Origin: Peromyscus leucopus
Lineage: Eukaryota; Chordata; Mammalia; Rodentia; Cricetidae
Direction of reading: 5' to 3'
Assembly: GCF_004664715.2 (NCBI RefSeq)
Contig: NC_051069.1
Location: 1,120,001 to 1,184,000 of the forward strand
Length of the DNA stretch: 64,000 bases
Position 1 is the stretch's first letter, and each line of letters starts with the position of its first letter. The position numbers and the translations under genes were made by a program. Under the pieces are notes generated by a model. It saw only the letters and a program-made list of their open reading frames with translations. It was not told where the DNA came from and did no database searches. Shown here one piece after another: positions 32,967 through 44,054 of the stretch.

Positions 32967-34012
32967 CCTGGTTTCTGAAATCGCAGCCCTGTGTGTGTTG
33001 GGTGTGGAGGTGCAGATGCATAGATTCCTAGTGACAGCTGAGAGTCCATGGGAGAGGTCTATGTACCCAGAGAGAAGGAGTTTGCAGAAGACAGGGAAGA
33101 GATGCTGCCAGAGACAGGAGCCCCCCCCCCCAGTGGGTCCCCCACCTTGCTTCTGTCTGTGGCACTCCCAAGCTCTCCAGCAGACCACTAGGTGTCCAGG
33201 GGAGTGCTGTGCACCGTGAGGGGCTTGCAAACGCATGCTTTGCTGAATGCTCGGATGATTCAGCTCAGCTCATGGTTTGGGCTGCTGAGATGTGGCTATG
33301 AGGTGATGTTGGGAGGTGATTCCAGGAGTCCCCAGTGTAGACTGGGGAGATGAGGCTAGGAGAGGAAGCTGACTTCTGTGGGCAGCCAAGGCTCATGCCA
33401 CTCCGGGGCTCTGGGATATGGAATGGAGCTAGCTTGAGTTATCTCCAACAGACTGAGCATTCACTAACCCCACCAAGACAGTGGCTTGGGTCTGCTCCTG
33501 GGGGTCTGGCCATTTGGCCACCTAGGCAGGATCACTTTTCCTGTGGCGCTCACAGGAAACCCTAGGTAAAGACTGAAGAGGTGATGTGTGTGAGGAGGTC
33601 CTGAGCATCAGAGGGTGCCAGAGGGCCCTACAGTATCAACTATGCCCTGTCTCAGAACAGGACTGGGAATCCAGTCTTCCCTAAGCGTTTAAACACTGAT
33701 TATAAAACTCATTAACCTTCCTTAAATTATTTAAATCCGGAGCAAATATGGCCAGTTGCTCTTGACCACTTTCCACATCGACCTTAAACAGCAGACAAGA
33801 TTACAAAATAAGTCACATGAAAAAAAAATTCAATGCAGTTAGATTTAAGTATTCTAAAATATTAAATATCACAAATTTAACTCATTGTGTTGTTAATTTT
33901 TTTAACCTTCCTAAGGCTACTGTTTTGTTTAATTCAGTATTGTGTGTGTATGTGTGTGTGTAGGCTAGAGGACAACAACCTTGGGTGTTATTCCTGGGGA
34001 GGACTATCTATC

Positions 34013-34150
34013 TTTTTTGAGACAGGATTTCCCATTGGCATGGAATGTAGCAAGTAAGTTAGGCTGGCTGGCCAGTGAGCCCTGAGGATCCTCCTGTCTC
34101 GAGCTCTCCGGAGTTGGGATGACAGGTATATCCCATGATGCCCAGCTTTT
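34013..34150 (-). mobile_element. B4/B1-derived SINE fragment
   Basis: 'gagacaggatttcccattgg', 'ctggctggccagtgagccct', 'gttgggatgacaggtatatc'. Confidence 0.5.
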
Positions 34151-34371
34151 TACATATGTATCCTTGCTGGCTATGTGTGATTACTGACACCAGTGAGCAT
34201 CCCTCTTTCCAGCTCATGTGTGGCTATGATTTTGAGCTGTCCTTCTGTGGGCTGTGGTATCCTGGGTGGGCTGATTCTCACTTCGCTTTATTATTATTAG
34301 CACAGAGGTGCTACAGACAGGCATATAATTAATACATACTAAACTATGTTGTTTTAGAAAAGCTCCTAGGT

Positions 34372-34520
34372 TGAGCCGGGCGGTGGTGGCGCACGCCTTT
34401 AATCCCAGCACTCGGGAGGCAGAGCCAGGCGGATCTCTGTAAGTTCGAGGCCAGCCTGGGCTACCAAGTGAGTCCCAGGAAAGGCGCAAAGCTACACAGA
34501 GAAACCCTGTCTCGAAAAAC

Positions 34521-34564
<44 letters not shown>
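34372..34564 (+). mobile_element. Young full-length B1 SINE with A43 tail
   Basis: Near-consensus B1 ('gccgggcggtggtggcgcac' through 'gaaaccctgtctcgaaaaac') with the right half 'cccaggaaaggcgcaaagct' I associate with cricetids. The tail is 43 A (34522-34564). Target duplication gaaaagctcctaggt is identical at 34357-34371 and 34565-34579. All of this suggests a recent insertion. Confidence 0.95.
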
Positions 34565-34566
<2 letters not shown>

Positions 34567-35444
34567 AAAGCTCCTAGGTCAAAATCTTACTTTTCTATTA
34601 TAAAATTATCTTGGATGCTGATATAAAGACATCTAATAATACTCCTTATATATTGTATATTAACTTGGCCTTTGAATGCTATGATGGACAAAAAGTGTTT
34701 CTCAGACTCAGCTTGCTGCCGGATCATAACAATTTTTCACCTTCTGCTTTTAAGCAGTTTTCTATTGCTATAATAAAATGCCTAGGGTAGGTAAATGGCT
34801 GAAGAGCCTTGGTTCTTACACACACTTTGCTTGGCCCCATAGTGTCCTTAGGTCTGTGGGGAGTGTATAGTGATAAGTCAGAGCTGACTCACGAGAGTTA
34901 ACTGTATGCACCCGGATACCTCTTAGTTCTTCACTCTGTGTTATCATCAAGGACTCAGGCAGGTTCAGGACTCGGGCAGGTTCAACCTGCTGCTGCATGT
35001 AACTGAGGATAGCTGTGAATGATCATATGTGTCCTTACAGCGTTCTGAGGAGAAAGCTCACTTGGGAAAGTGAGGACCTGGTTCAGTCTCCAGAACCCTT
35101 GTAATAGGCAGGGGGTGGTGACTCGCTCCAAGACAGGTGATTCCTAGGGCTTTCTGTCCAGCCAGCCTATGTTACTTAGTGAGCTCCAGGCCCATGATAG
35201 ACTGTACCTAAAAAAAAAAAAAAACAAGGTTGATAGGGGCTGGGGAATGAGAGCTGACGTTTTGAACTCTCACCTCTGCATGTACACACATGCACTGTAC
35301 ATACATAAACAATACACACAAAAGTGAGATCTATTTTGTTACTATTTTTGTCACTCAATGGCATAGTTCTCACATGTAAACTTTGCCCCTGACAGTGTTG
35401 GGCTGAAATCTTACAAAGTGCATGTGTCTGAGGGGAGACTAGAA

Positions 35445-35545
35445 TCTGGCCCGTGTTTCATCATTATCTGTGCATGAGCATGAGCAGGTCATTCCACTCA
35501 CGGCTCAGGCTCAGTGACGCCATCTTTCAAAGAGGCAAGAAGAGG
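35445..35545 (+). mobile_element. MIR relic
   Basis: 'gactagaatctggcccgtgt', 'gagcaggtcattccactcac' and 'gccatctttcaaagaggca' follow MIR core order. Confidence 0.45.
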
Positions 35546-35951
35546 GAGAGAGGGCTCATGCACCCCTGAGATTGCTGTTACTTGGAATGTTTGAAAGCTT
35601 GCTGCCCCCACCCCTGCAAGCCACATCAAGATATTAGACAGCAGTCCAGGGGAACACTGGGTGCCTGATCCTGGGCCACTGGGGGGTGGGGTGGTCTGGA
35701 ATCTTCTTTCCTTTTCAAATAGAGAATATCAACTACCCCTTGGTTCTATCATTCACTCTCAATGGTTGTTTAATGTTATTAGTCTTTACATGCACACACA
35801 CCTCAGAAATACACCCCAGATTCTCAAAAGCTCCTTTTCACTTGGCTTTCTCCCATTCTTTTTTTTTTTTCCTCCCGAAAAAATTTTTTGTTTACTCATC
35901 TTCTGGAGAAGAGCTATTCCATTCCCTTTTTCTGACATTTTAAAGCGTGTT

Positions 35952-36160
35952 CCGGGGCTGGAGCGAAGGCTCAGTGGTTCAGAGAACTTGCTGCACTTGC
36001 AGAGGACTGGAGTTCAGTTTCCAGCACCCACATCAGGTGTCTCACAGCTACCAGTAACTCCAGCTCCAGAGGATCTGATGCCCTCTTCTGGCCTCCACGA
36101 GCGCCCACATGAACATGTGTCTGTATGCCATGCTCCTCAATAAAAATTTTAAATTTTTAA
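35952..36160 (+). mobile_element. B3-type SINE
   Basis: 'ggggctggagcgaaggctca', 'cagaggactggagttcagtt', 'gatgccctcttctggcctcc', A/T-rich tail with AATAAA. Confidence 0.85.
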
Positions 36161-36164
36161 ATGT

Positions 36165-36269
36165 TCTGAGTCAGCAAGAATGCCCAGTGGGTAAAAGTGC
36201 ATCTCTAGGACCCATATTGTAGAAGGAAAGAACAGATCCTGTGAGTTGTCCTCTGACATCCACAGGTAT

Positions 36270-36300
<31 letters not shown>

Positions 36301-36306
36301 GAAATG
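36165..36306 (+). mobile_element. Rodent SINE with (AC)n tail
   Basis: 'gaatgcccagtgggtaaaag ... gttgtcctctgacatccaca' followed by (AC)n 36276-36300. Confidence 0.6.
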
Positions 36307-36337
36307 TAATAAAACACCTTTTAAAATATTCTCAAAA

Positions 36338-36705
36338 TAATGGGTCTGTGGTGATTAAGGGCAGCAGCTGCTCTTGCAGAAGACACAGATTCAGTTCCCT
36401 GAACCTACATGGTGGCTACAACGGTCTGTAACTCCAATTCCAGGGCATCCAGCACCCTCTTCTGTCCTCCTTGGGCACCAGGCACACACTCCATGAATAC
36501 ATAGACATGCAGGCGAACACTCATACATATAAAACAAAAGAGAATAAATCTTTTTTTTTTTTGGTTTTTCGAGACAGGGTTTCTCTGTGTAGTTTTGCGC
36601 CTTTCCTGGAACTCACAGAGATCCGCCTGCCTCTGCCTCCCGAGTGCTGGGACTAAAGGCGTGCGCCACCACCGCCCGGCCTAAGAGAATAAATCTTAAA
36701 AAGAA
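36338..36705 (+). mobile_element. B3-type SINE split by a B1
   Basis: 'ggtctgtggtgattaagggc', 'agcagctgctcttgcagaag', 'agcaccctcttctgtcctcc' and the tail 'aagagaataaatctt', interrupted at 36553-36682 by an antisense B1. Confidence 0.8.
36553..36682 (-). mobile_element. Shortened cricetid-type B1 with 15-bp target duplication
   Basis: Antisense B1 ('gtttttcgagacagggtttc' to 'cgtgcgccaccaccgcccgg') flanked by aagagaataaatctt at 36538-36552 and 36683-36697. It lacks about 31 bp lying between the two gaactcac repeats of the normal copy (compare 32563-32737). Confidence 0.93.
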
Positions 36706-37072
36706 TGTCCTAAAGTGAAATTAGAGGCCTGGTCTTCAGTGAGTGGCTAAGCCTTCTGGACTGGATTCTGTTTTACTTTGCTGAAAATCTTGAACTTACG
36801 GTGACACTGAAGAGTGACAGGAAATGAATCCAAAGTCCGGCTTGAGTCCTTCCTATCCTTAACATACGCAGTGCAGGACACAGGCCTCTCTGTGTGTCCG
36901 GGGAACACAACTAGGACTCTCATTAAGTTTCCTGTGGGGCATTGCGGCAGCAGCACCTGGCACATGGCTCCCCACATGGATTTTATTGGACATGTTCTTG
37001 TCTAGGTATCTCAGTCAGCTCCTGGCCACTGGCTTCCCTGGGCCTGAGGGGAGCTGGGAGAGGAGATGACTG

Positions 37073-37076
<4 letters not shown>

Positions 37077-37130
<54 letters not shown>
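37077..37130. repeat. (TG)n microsatellite
   Basis: Pure TG run of about 27 units. Confidence 0.95.
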
Positions 37131-37132
<2 letters not shown>

Positions 37133-37514
37133 ATTTCCCCCATCTACCCAGAGGGACCATGGCAGGTCCTTTCTTCCCGGAAGGTGTGTAAACCTCCCTG
37201 TCCACACAGTGGTACTCATTACACATCCCAACACAAGGTGGTGGTGTTTGAAAGCGGGAAAGCCGGGACATCGCCCCTCAGCCCCAGAAGCTTCTGCAGA
37301 GTTCAGTCATTTCACTGGCTCTCACTCCTTTTTATTATTCTTTCCAACTTAGCACCAGAGATGCTATAATCAGGCATACAATTCATACACAAGTAGCTAC
37401 ACAGCCTTATAAATGCTTCCTAGTTTAAAAATCAACAAAATGTTAGCGTATCTTACGGATACTCTACTTCTCTATTATAAGATGGTTTTGGACTGTCTCC
37501 TACTCTTTTCTCTT

Positions 37515-37640
37515 TGAGGCAGGGTCTCATGTAGCCCAGGATGGCTACAGATTCATGTAGCCAAGAGTGGTCTTGAACTCCTGATCCCCTGTCTCTGCCC
37601 CCAGTATGCTGGGATTGGAAGTTTGTTCTGTCTTGCTGAG
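37515..37640 (-). mobile_element. B1-like SINE (diverged)
   Basis: 'gaggcagggtctcatgtagc', 'gtggtcttgaactcctgatc', 'gtatgctgggattggaag'. Confidence 0.6.
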
Positions 37641-37755
37641 TTTTAATTTGGCCACATTGTTTCCCTTGATATCTCTTCTGTGGTTCCAGCAGCTCTGTTA
37701 GGCCTTTAACAACTGCAGCATGGTTCAGTGAGGTTCTGCTAATTGTTCTGTCTTT

Positions 37756-37758
<3 letters not shown>

Positions 37759-37810
<52 letters not shown>

Positions 37811-38062
37811 TGTGCACGCATACATGCATGCATGTGAAGGCCAGATGCCTGTGTTGGATGTTTTCCTCCACCTCCCTTTTTTTTATTTTTTAAGACAGGG
37901 ATTTTCAGTGATCCTGGATCTCACTGATTTGGCGATACCAACTGGCTAGTGAGCCCAGAATCTGCTTCCTAGCACCTTTTTTTGTGTGGGTTCTGGGACC
38001 AAACTCCGGTCTTCTTACAAGGCAGACACTTCACTCACCGGGTCATCTCCCCAGCTCTCACT
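37759..38062 (-). mobile_element. (TG)n plus B4-like SINE
   Basis: TG run to 37806, then 'gaaggccagatgcctgtgtt', 'agacagggattttcagtgat', 'aactccggtcttcttacaag', 'caccgggtcatctccccagc'. Confidence 0.6.
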
Positions 38063-38487
38063 TCTTTTAATTGGATGATTTCTAGTAATGCACCTTTAGA
38101 TTGCTGGTTCTTTCCTTTACCGCCTCCCTGCTCTCCCTAAGTCCGCATAACAGAAAATAACAACAATCACAACAACAATAACAATAATTTTAAGTGTTGT
38201 ACTTCTCTATTCTAAAATTCCCAGTTGAATCTTGCATGGCTCTTTTTTATTTTTTTCTTTACTAGTTCATGACTGTGAGCATGTTTTCCGTTATCTCTTG
38301 GTCCCAGTTACAATGGGTACATTCCCATCCTTACCTGCAAAATCCAGTATCTGAGTCCCGTCAAGACGGTTGTCTGTCCATCCCTGTTCCCCCAAGAACA
38401 GGTCACATCTTCCTGTCTTTTCATACGCTGTGTGACTTTGGATTCTAAACCAGCCAGTGTGAACCCTTTAATGTGGAGACTTTAGAT

Positions 38488-38638
38488 CAGTGGTTCTCAA
38501 CCTTCCTAGTGCGTAACTGTAATTTTGCTACTGTTATGAATTGTAATGTAAATACCTATGCTTTCCAATGGTCTTAGACAACCCCTGTGAAAGAGTTGTC
38601 CAGCCCCAGGGGGCTGCAACCCAGGTTGAGAACCACGG
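38488..38638. mobile_element. URR1-type hAT-Charlie DNA element, internally deleted
   Basis: Terminal inverted repeats cagtggttctcaacct and aggttgagaaccacgg. Flanks are ctttagat (38480-38487) and ctttagag (38639-38646), an 8-bp target duplication with one mismatch, as hAT elements make. Non-coding, non-autonomous. Confidence 0.92.
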
Positions 38639-38794
38639 CTTTAGAGCCTGTTTCATTGTTCTAGAGAGCACTGAGGATTTTTCCCTTAAAAGCAAATGAA
38701 TTTGTTTAGACCCCGCTGTTTCCTGCTGTGCCTGTAATGCGTGACGGCTCAGTTCACTTCTTTACCACTCAGCTTCAAACTTCTTTTAGTTCAC

Positions 38795-39286
38795 TGTAGC
38801 ATGAATCTTAAAGGAACTTATTAATAAAATCAAACCCGAGTCCAGGTACTGGGGTGAATGCTGGAAGATCAGAGAAGCAGAACAAGCCACAGCTACCTCA
38901 CCTCGCCAGTTCCTCAGCTGATCCTGTTTCCTCAGACTGGAAGTTTCTGAGTCCTCATCCAAATAGATCTCAGCTGAACTGCTGCTAGAAGCCTGAATGC
39001 TTAACCAGCCCAGTCCTGGTTTTCACACCTTTTATACCTTTCTGCTTTCTGCCCTCACTTCCTGGGATTAAAGGCTCACTTCCTGGGATTAAAGGTGTGT
39101 GTCACCATGCCTGGCTGTTTCCAATGTGGCCTTGAACTCCAGATGGATCTCTGCCTCTGGAATGCTAGGATTAAAGGCATGAGTGCCACCATTTTCTAGC
39201 CTCTGTATCTAGTGACTGTTCTGTTCTCTGACCCCAGATAAGTTTATTAGGGTGCACAATATTTTGGGGAACACAATACCACCACA
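38795..39286 (-). mobile_element. Solo LTR with 6-bp target duplication
   Basis: A 492-bp element; on the minus strand it starts TGTGGTGGTATTG and ends ATGCTACA (TG...CA). It contains an AATAAA near the start and tataaaagg further on. Flanks are gttcac (38789-38794) and gtttac (39287-39292), one mismatch. It holds B1-like 'gcctttaatc' phrases and an internal 22-bp duplication around 39055-39100. No reading frame of retroviral type. Confidence 0.75.
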
Positions 39287-39411
39287 GTTTACCCTTCATG
39301 AGCATGGTTCAAAGGTCTGCTGGAGACCTCTACTGAGTGCAGAACACAATTTGGGGTTTCCCCCTGCTCTGATTCTCATCTGCCCACTTGTTTCATTGTC
39401 TTGGTGGTTCA

Positions 39412-39505
39412 AGGCTCCCTCTCTTGGCCAGAAGAGGGCGTCAGATGTCCTGGAGCTGGAACTACAGGTGGTTGTGAGCTGCCCAGCATGGGTGCACAGC
39501 ACCTT
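39412..39505 (-). mobile_element. B3-type SINE fragment
   Basis: 'ggccagaagagggcgtcaga', 'gagctggaactacaggtggt', 'tgtgagctgcccagcatggg'. Confidence 0.75.
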
Positions 39506-39964
39506 TGCTTCCCCAGCTCTGTCTAGTGACTTCCCTCCCTCTTCCTGTTCTAATGTAGCCCCTCCGGGCTCACGCTAATACTTTGTCATATTTTTGTAAT
39601 GTTACCACACCGTCCTGTTCTGCTCAGTTGTCTGTACCCCAGCAAGGCCACGCTCCACCGGACACACCTTGTGCTGTATTTCCTTAGCTCTTCCCTGCCT
39701 CCCCTTACACTGTCTGATGCACAGAAGACACACATTGTTTTCTTTTACTGCTTTCATCAGTATTTTTTCTTGAGTATTAATTTTTAATTCCTGTACCACT
39801 GAGGGTATTTGATATTACACAGAGAATCCCTGTGAAATTAAACAAAACATTTGGAGTCCCTCATTCACCCTTCCCTGCATACCGGTCCAGGAAAATGTGC
39901 CAACTCCATCTCTTCTGCCCCCTGTTGGTATAGCCTCACTCTGGCATTCCACGAAGCCTTCAGG

Positions 39965-40024
39965 ATTAGTCTTTACATTGGAGAGGAACAGGCCACATTA
40001 GTCTTTACATTGGAGAGGAACAGG
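39965..40024. repeat. 32-bp tandem duplication
   Basis: attagtctttacattggaga begins at 39965 and 39997; both copies continue to ggaacagg. Confidence 0.9.
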
Positions 40025-40559
40025 GGCTGCAGTTGTCAGCAAGAAAGACCTCTTTGGCTTTTCTCTTTCCTTATAAATAGCAGAAAAATGTGCCCCAACC
40101 CCCAGGAAGCCAGCACCTGACTCCCATTCTACAGATTGGGTGACAGAGTGGGACCTATTCTGTCACAACTCATTAGTTGCTGGGGCATGGTGAGCACACT
40201 CTCTTTCTTTATACCATGGCCATGTGTCAGAAGCACGTGCAGAACAAGGCCTATACAACAGCTCCTTGGCGTTGCTCATTCTGAGGGGAGCTACTGAGGG
40301 ACAGCCCACATCACTTCAGACTGAAGTCGGCTTCTCAGTCCCTGGGACTTTTTTCTAACCCTTCCCTTAAAAAAAAGTGTATTTATTTTTATGTGTATGA
40401 GTGATTGGTACATTTATTCAGTAAATTTTATCTTGTATGTGTTACATATCAAGTTTAAAGACTCCAGCCAAGAAACTAGATAGAGCCTTTATGGTTTTAA
40501 AATTGAGTCTGTCATTACCAAAGGGGGGAAAAACGGTTTAAAAAAAGTGTTAAAAATCA

Positions 40560-40760
40560 ATTAAGGAGTTGGAGAGCTGGCTCCGCAGTTAAGGACACTG
40601 GCTGCTCTGGCGGGGGACTCAGATTCGGTTCCTAGCACCTGTGGCAGACGGTTCACAAATGCCTGGAACTTCAGCTCCAGGGACCTGACACCCCTTGGAG
40701 GCCAGAAGAGGGTGCTGGGTCCCCTGGATCTAGAGTGAAGCTGAGCCAACCCCATCCTCA
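40560..40760 (+). mobile_element. B3-type SINE
   Basis: 'ggagttggagagctggctcc', 'cacctgtggcagacggttca', 'gaggccagaagagggtgctg'. Confidence 0.75.
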
Positions 40761-41034
40761 CCTTTCTTGCCCCCTTGCCCTTCATTTTCCCCACCGGGCA
40801 CATTTCCAATTCCTGGGCGTCTAATCATAAGCTTATGCAGTGTTTGGCTCCAGCTTAAAAAAAGAAAAAGAAAAAGCCATGAAAAGTATACAGAATGCTA
40901 ATTTTAATCCCAAGGAGCTCATTCTAGTTTATATGTTTGAGATTCTGAATTTTTCCACACCTATGAAATACTAATTATCCAGTTATAGAGGCTTTTCCCA
41001 CTAAATTAAATTAATAGACTTACTCATTTTACAG

Positions 41035-41240
41035 CTTAGTAAGGGAGTGTTAAAAAGTTGAGTTGCACTGTATTTATAATGCCAAAAATGTGATAAATAT
41101 CTAACTGCCCATTGTACGAGACTAGTTAAGTAAATACTGTGCATCCATACAATGGGATACTGTGATTCAGCTGGCGGAGTTTGCTGACGCAGAAAGAAAG
41201 TTAGTAAATTTGGGGAGATATCTACAACACATTGATATAT
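41035..41240 (+). mobile_element. L1M 3' relic
   Basis: 'ctaactgcccattgtacgag', 'gttaagtaaatactgtgcat' and 'ccatacaatgggatactgtg' match the sense L1M 3' phrase order. Confidence 0.7.
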
Positions 41241-41249
41241 GTGTATGCG

Positions 41250-41284
41250 TGTGTGCGCGCGTGTGCGCGTGCGTGCATGCGCGT

Positions 41285-41334
<50 letters not shown>
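41250..41334. repeat. (TG)n/(CG) alternating tract
   Basis: Mixed GT, GC and CG alternating units ending in a pure (TG)n run. Confidence 0.93.
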
Positions 41335-41335
<1 letters not shown>

Positions 41336-41339
41336 CACA

Positions 41340-41482
41340 AACATGCAATAGAGTTTATGTGGAGGTCAGAAGACGGCTTGTAGGAGTCAGTTCTCCTCTG
41401 CCGTGCAGGTCCTGGGGTTCGAACCCCGGTCACCAGCCTTGGTGGCCATCCCCTTTACCCAGTGAGCCACTGCACCGTCCTG
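41340..41482 (-). mobile_element. B3/B4-type SINE
   Basis: 'tatgtggaggtcagaagacg', 'cagttctcctctgccgtgca', 'ggttcgaaccccggtcacca'; the ggttcgaaccc part is tRNA T-arm-like, as expected for a tRNA-derived SINE, not a tRNA gene. Confidence 0.7.
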
Positions 41483-41573
41483 ACAACAAATGTGCTGACT
41501 GAACAACGGCGGGATGATGCGATGGACCAGTGTGTGCTGTTTTTATTCATGCACAACTGGATGTGCATGTGTG

Positions 41574-41575
<2 letters not shown>

Positions 41576-41622
<47 letters not shown>
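41576..41622. repeat. (AC)n microsatellite
   Basis: Pure AC run, about 23 units, 115 bp upstream of the penultimate exon. Confidence 0.95.
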
Positions 41623-41624
<2 letters not shown>

Positions 41625-41736
41625 AGCTTCGCACAATGATGCAGTCGGTGTAGCTCTGCAGCGCCAGTTCTGAAAGGCACGTGGATGCCAGTGCTGCAGG
41701 CCTGATGTGCTAAGACTGCCTTCCTCTCGTTTCTAG

Positions 41737-41837
41737 AACAATGAACTACAGAGCAGGTTGGACTATTTGACAGAAACCCAGCCCAAGACTGAAGTGGAGA
41801 CCAGAGAAATTGGAGTGAGCTGCGACCTTCTACCCAG
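41737..41837 (+). CDS. Myzap: Myzap penultimate coding exon
   Basis: This 101-nt exon encodes NNELQSRLDYLTETQPKTEV followed by ETREIGVSCDLLP and two bases (AG) of a split serine. The acceptor is tgccttcctctcgtttctag at 41736, strong. The donor ccag|gtattt is weak at +4 to +6. In the family this is the junction region from which read-through (GCOM1) transcripts can splice past the MYZAP terminal exon to POLR2M; that is family knowledge, and no acceptor for it lies recognisably in the window. Confidence 0.93.
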
Positions 41838-42048
41838 GTATTTGGGGATTTCCTGTTTTTTTTCTGACAAAAATCCTTCTTTGTCTTAAGAAGACGGTTG
41901 TCCTGGGGCTGTGATGAGCAGCATCGACTTCTTCCTCTGGAAAGTACAGCTCTGGAGCTAAGTGTGACTTCTGAGAAGGCAGAGGGACTGTGTGAGGTGG
42001 AGGAAACAGGAAGGAAAGACTGAGGAAGCTATGACTATCAGCCTCTCT

Positions 42049-42087
42049 TCATTCATTCATTCATTCATTCATTCATTCATTCATTCA
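42049..42087. repeat. (ATTC)n microsatellite
   Basis: About 9-10 units, followed by agcaaactg. Confidence 0.95.
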
Positions 42088-42327
42088 GCAAACTGTAGCA
42101 GGCAGATAGGCTGCAGAGAGAAAAGAGATTGGTTCCTGCCCTGAAGTAGTGTATGGAGGGCGGGACAGGATATAGGAAGACATTAATTACCATGTTAGAG
42201 GGGTGTGCTGGCTACCTTCAGAGGGAGTGTCCACATGAGGAACAAAATTCATCCATCCTTTAGTACCATAGCTGATCTATTCAGACGTCTGGTTTGAATC
42301 TGGTTCATCATAATGATCTGAGACTGT

Positions 42328-42731
42328 GTGCTGGCTAGTTTTACTTCAGTTTGACACAATCTAGAGTCATCTGAGAGGAGGGAGCCTCAGTTGAGAAAAT
42401 GCCTCCAGATGATCTGGCCTAGGCAAGCCTGTAAGTCATTTTCTTAATTAGTGATTGATGGGGGAAGGCCCAGCCCATTGTGGGTGGGGCCACCTCTGGA
42501 CTGGTGGCCCTGGGTTCTATAAGAAAGCAGGCTGAGCAAGCCAGTAAGCAGCACTCCTCTGTGGCCTCTGCACCAGCTCCTACCTCCACGTTCTGCCCTG
42601 TTCAAGTTCCTGTCCTGACTTCTTTCGATGATGAACACTGATGTGGAAGTGTAACCCAAATAAGCCCTCTCCTCCCCAAGTGGCTTTGGTCAATGTGCTT
42701 CACCACAGCAATGATAACACTAACTAAGACA
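42328..42731 (+). mobile_element. Rodent interspersed repeat (family name not assigned)
   Basis: 'gtgctggctagttttacttc', 'ctcagttgagaaaatgcctc', 'tggtggccctgggttctata', 'aactaagaca'. Same family as 11-412, opposite orientation. Its last bases (taactaagac) are complementary to the start of the repeat at 45001. Confidence 0.8.
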
Positions 42732-44054
42732 GACTATAACTCTACCTTTGACCATCCGGATTTGTTACTAGGCTAGAGGGCTGACCTGTTCCTTGTTCAG
42801 CTGCCCCCCCCCACAGCGAGGTCTGTGTCCCGCTGAGTCACAGTTGAGCCTGTGATTTAGTGTCCTGCCTCTGACTGACACAAATTTGCCATGGCTGGGT
42901 ACTCAGTTGTGCTCAGCCAGGAGGATGTGACTGTGTGTATAACATGGTTATTAATGCCCTGTGGCTTGTGATGTAGGTCCTCACAGTCGTGAAGTGGCAA
43001 GGCCTGGTATCATGAGAGCAAGAAAGGACTTGTGTATAGGCATGTGCTATGCTATGCTGTGCTGTGCTAGAACACAGTGATCCAGAAAACATGTCAGATC
43101 CTGGGACCGTTGATAGTAACATCTGGTGGGAAAGAGTGACCAGCCGATTGCCCATCTGGGATGTGGAATGCCCAGGTCTGGTCCTGTTGGCCACCTGTAG
43201 CCTGGCATCTAGGAGTTCTTTCTCTCTTTGCTGAGGCCTTGGCCTCCGAGTCTGTAACGCCAGTGAGTGGCTTTACCAAGTCTCCAGCGTCACTAATGTG
43301 GCACAGTGAGACCTCATTTCCCTACTTTTGAGTCTGTGACTGATGGGTTCTTGTTGGTTAAATCCAGCCATTTGCCATTGTCGAAGAACTTACTAGCAGT
43401 ACTGTGGAACTTTCTTTGCCAATTTCCTGATTTCCAGGTAAATGAGGCAGTTTTCCATTCTAACATAATTAACAGAAAATGCTTTTTTTAAAAAAAAGAT
43501 AAGAGTACATAAAGTAGACCCGGCATCTCATCAACATATGACACAATTTACTTGATGAAAATATAACCAAAAGAATGAATGATTTGTTTGGGGACCCTTT
43601 TTGAAATATGAGTAATTTGGCCATTTCCCTCTTTCTCAGGCTTTTCAGAGACCAAGTGTCTCAGATCACTCTAGTTCCCCACATCATAAATCTTGTTTGG
43701 CCAAGACGGGCACAAAACCATGTCTGAAACCAATAAATTGTTTGTTTTCTGATTCCCACATTTTGGCTTAAAACAAGCTTTTCAATTTGTACACCCAAGG
43801 ATGGCCGGAGGCAAACTTTTATGGCTGCGTTATGAAACCACAAAACAGTTTTCATAATGGAAGTGCTGACAGACCCTTAACTTATGGCCACAGCGAACCT
43901 GGAAGGCATGTCAGAATCGAAAGGCAGCTTTTCCATAAATGTAACATTTGGGTTTCCCTCAGGATCCATTGCTGAGGTTTAACTGCTTAGGTCAGTCAGC
44001 AGAGGAAATGAAAACTGCATAAACCACATTTCCGAAAGGGCAGAATAATATTTC

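Larger units (their letters stand above)
31136..41736. other. Myzap 10.6-kb intron
   Basis: It holds several B1/B2/B4 SINEs, two nested or target-duplicated B1 copies, URR1, a solo LTR and an L1M relic. Segments without recognised repeats include 31210-31970, 33000-33900, 34590-35030, 39510-39960 and 40180-40550. Confidence 0.7.

Noticed and set aside
41400..41480. Possible tRNA gene (ggttcgaaccccggt)
   Set aside because: The T-arm-like sequence lies inside an antisense tRNA-derived SINE; no complete cloverleaf or terminator was found.
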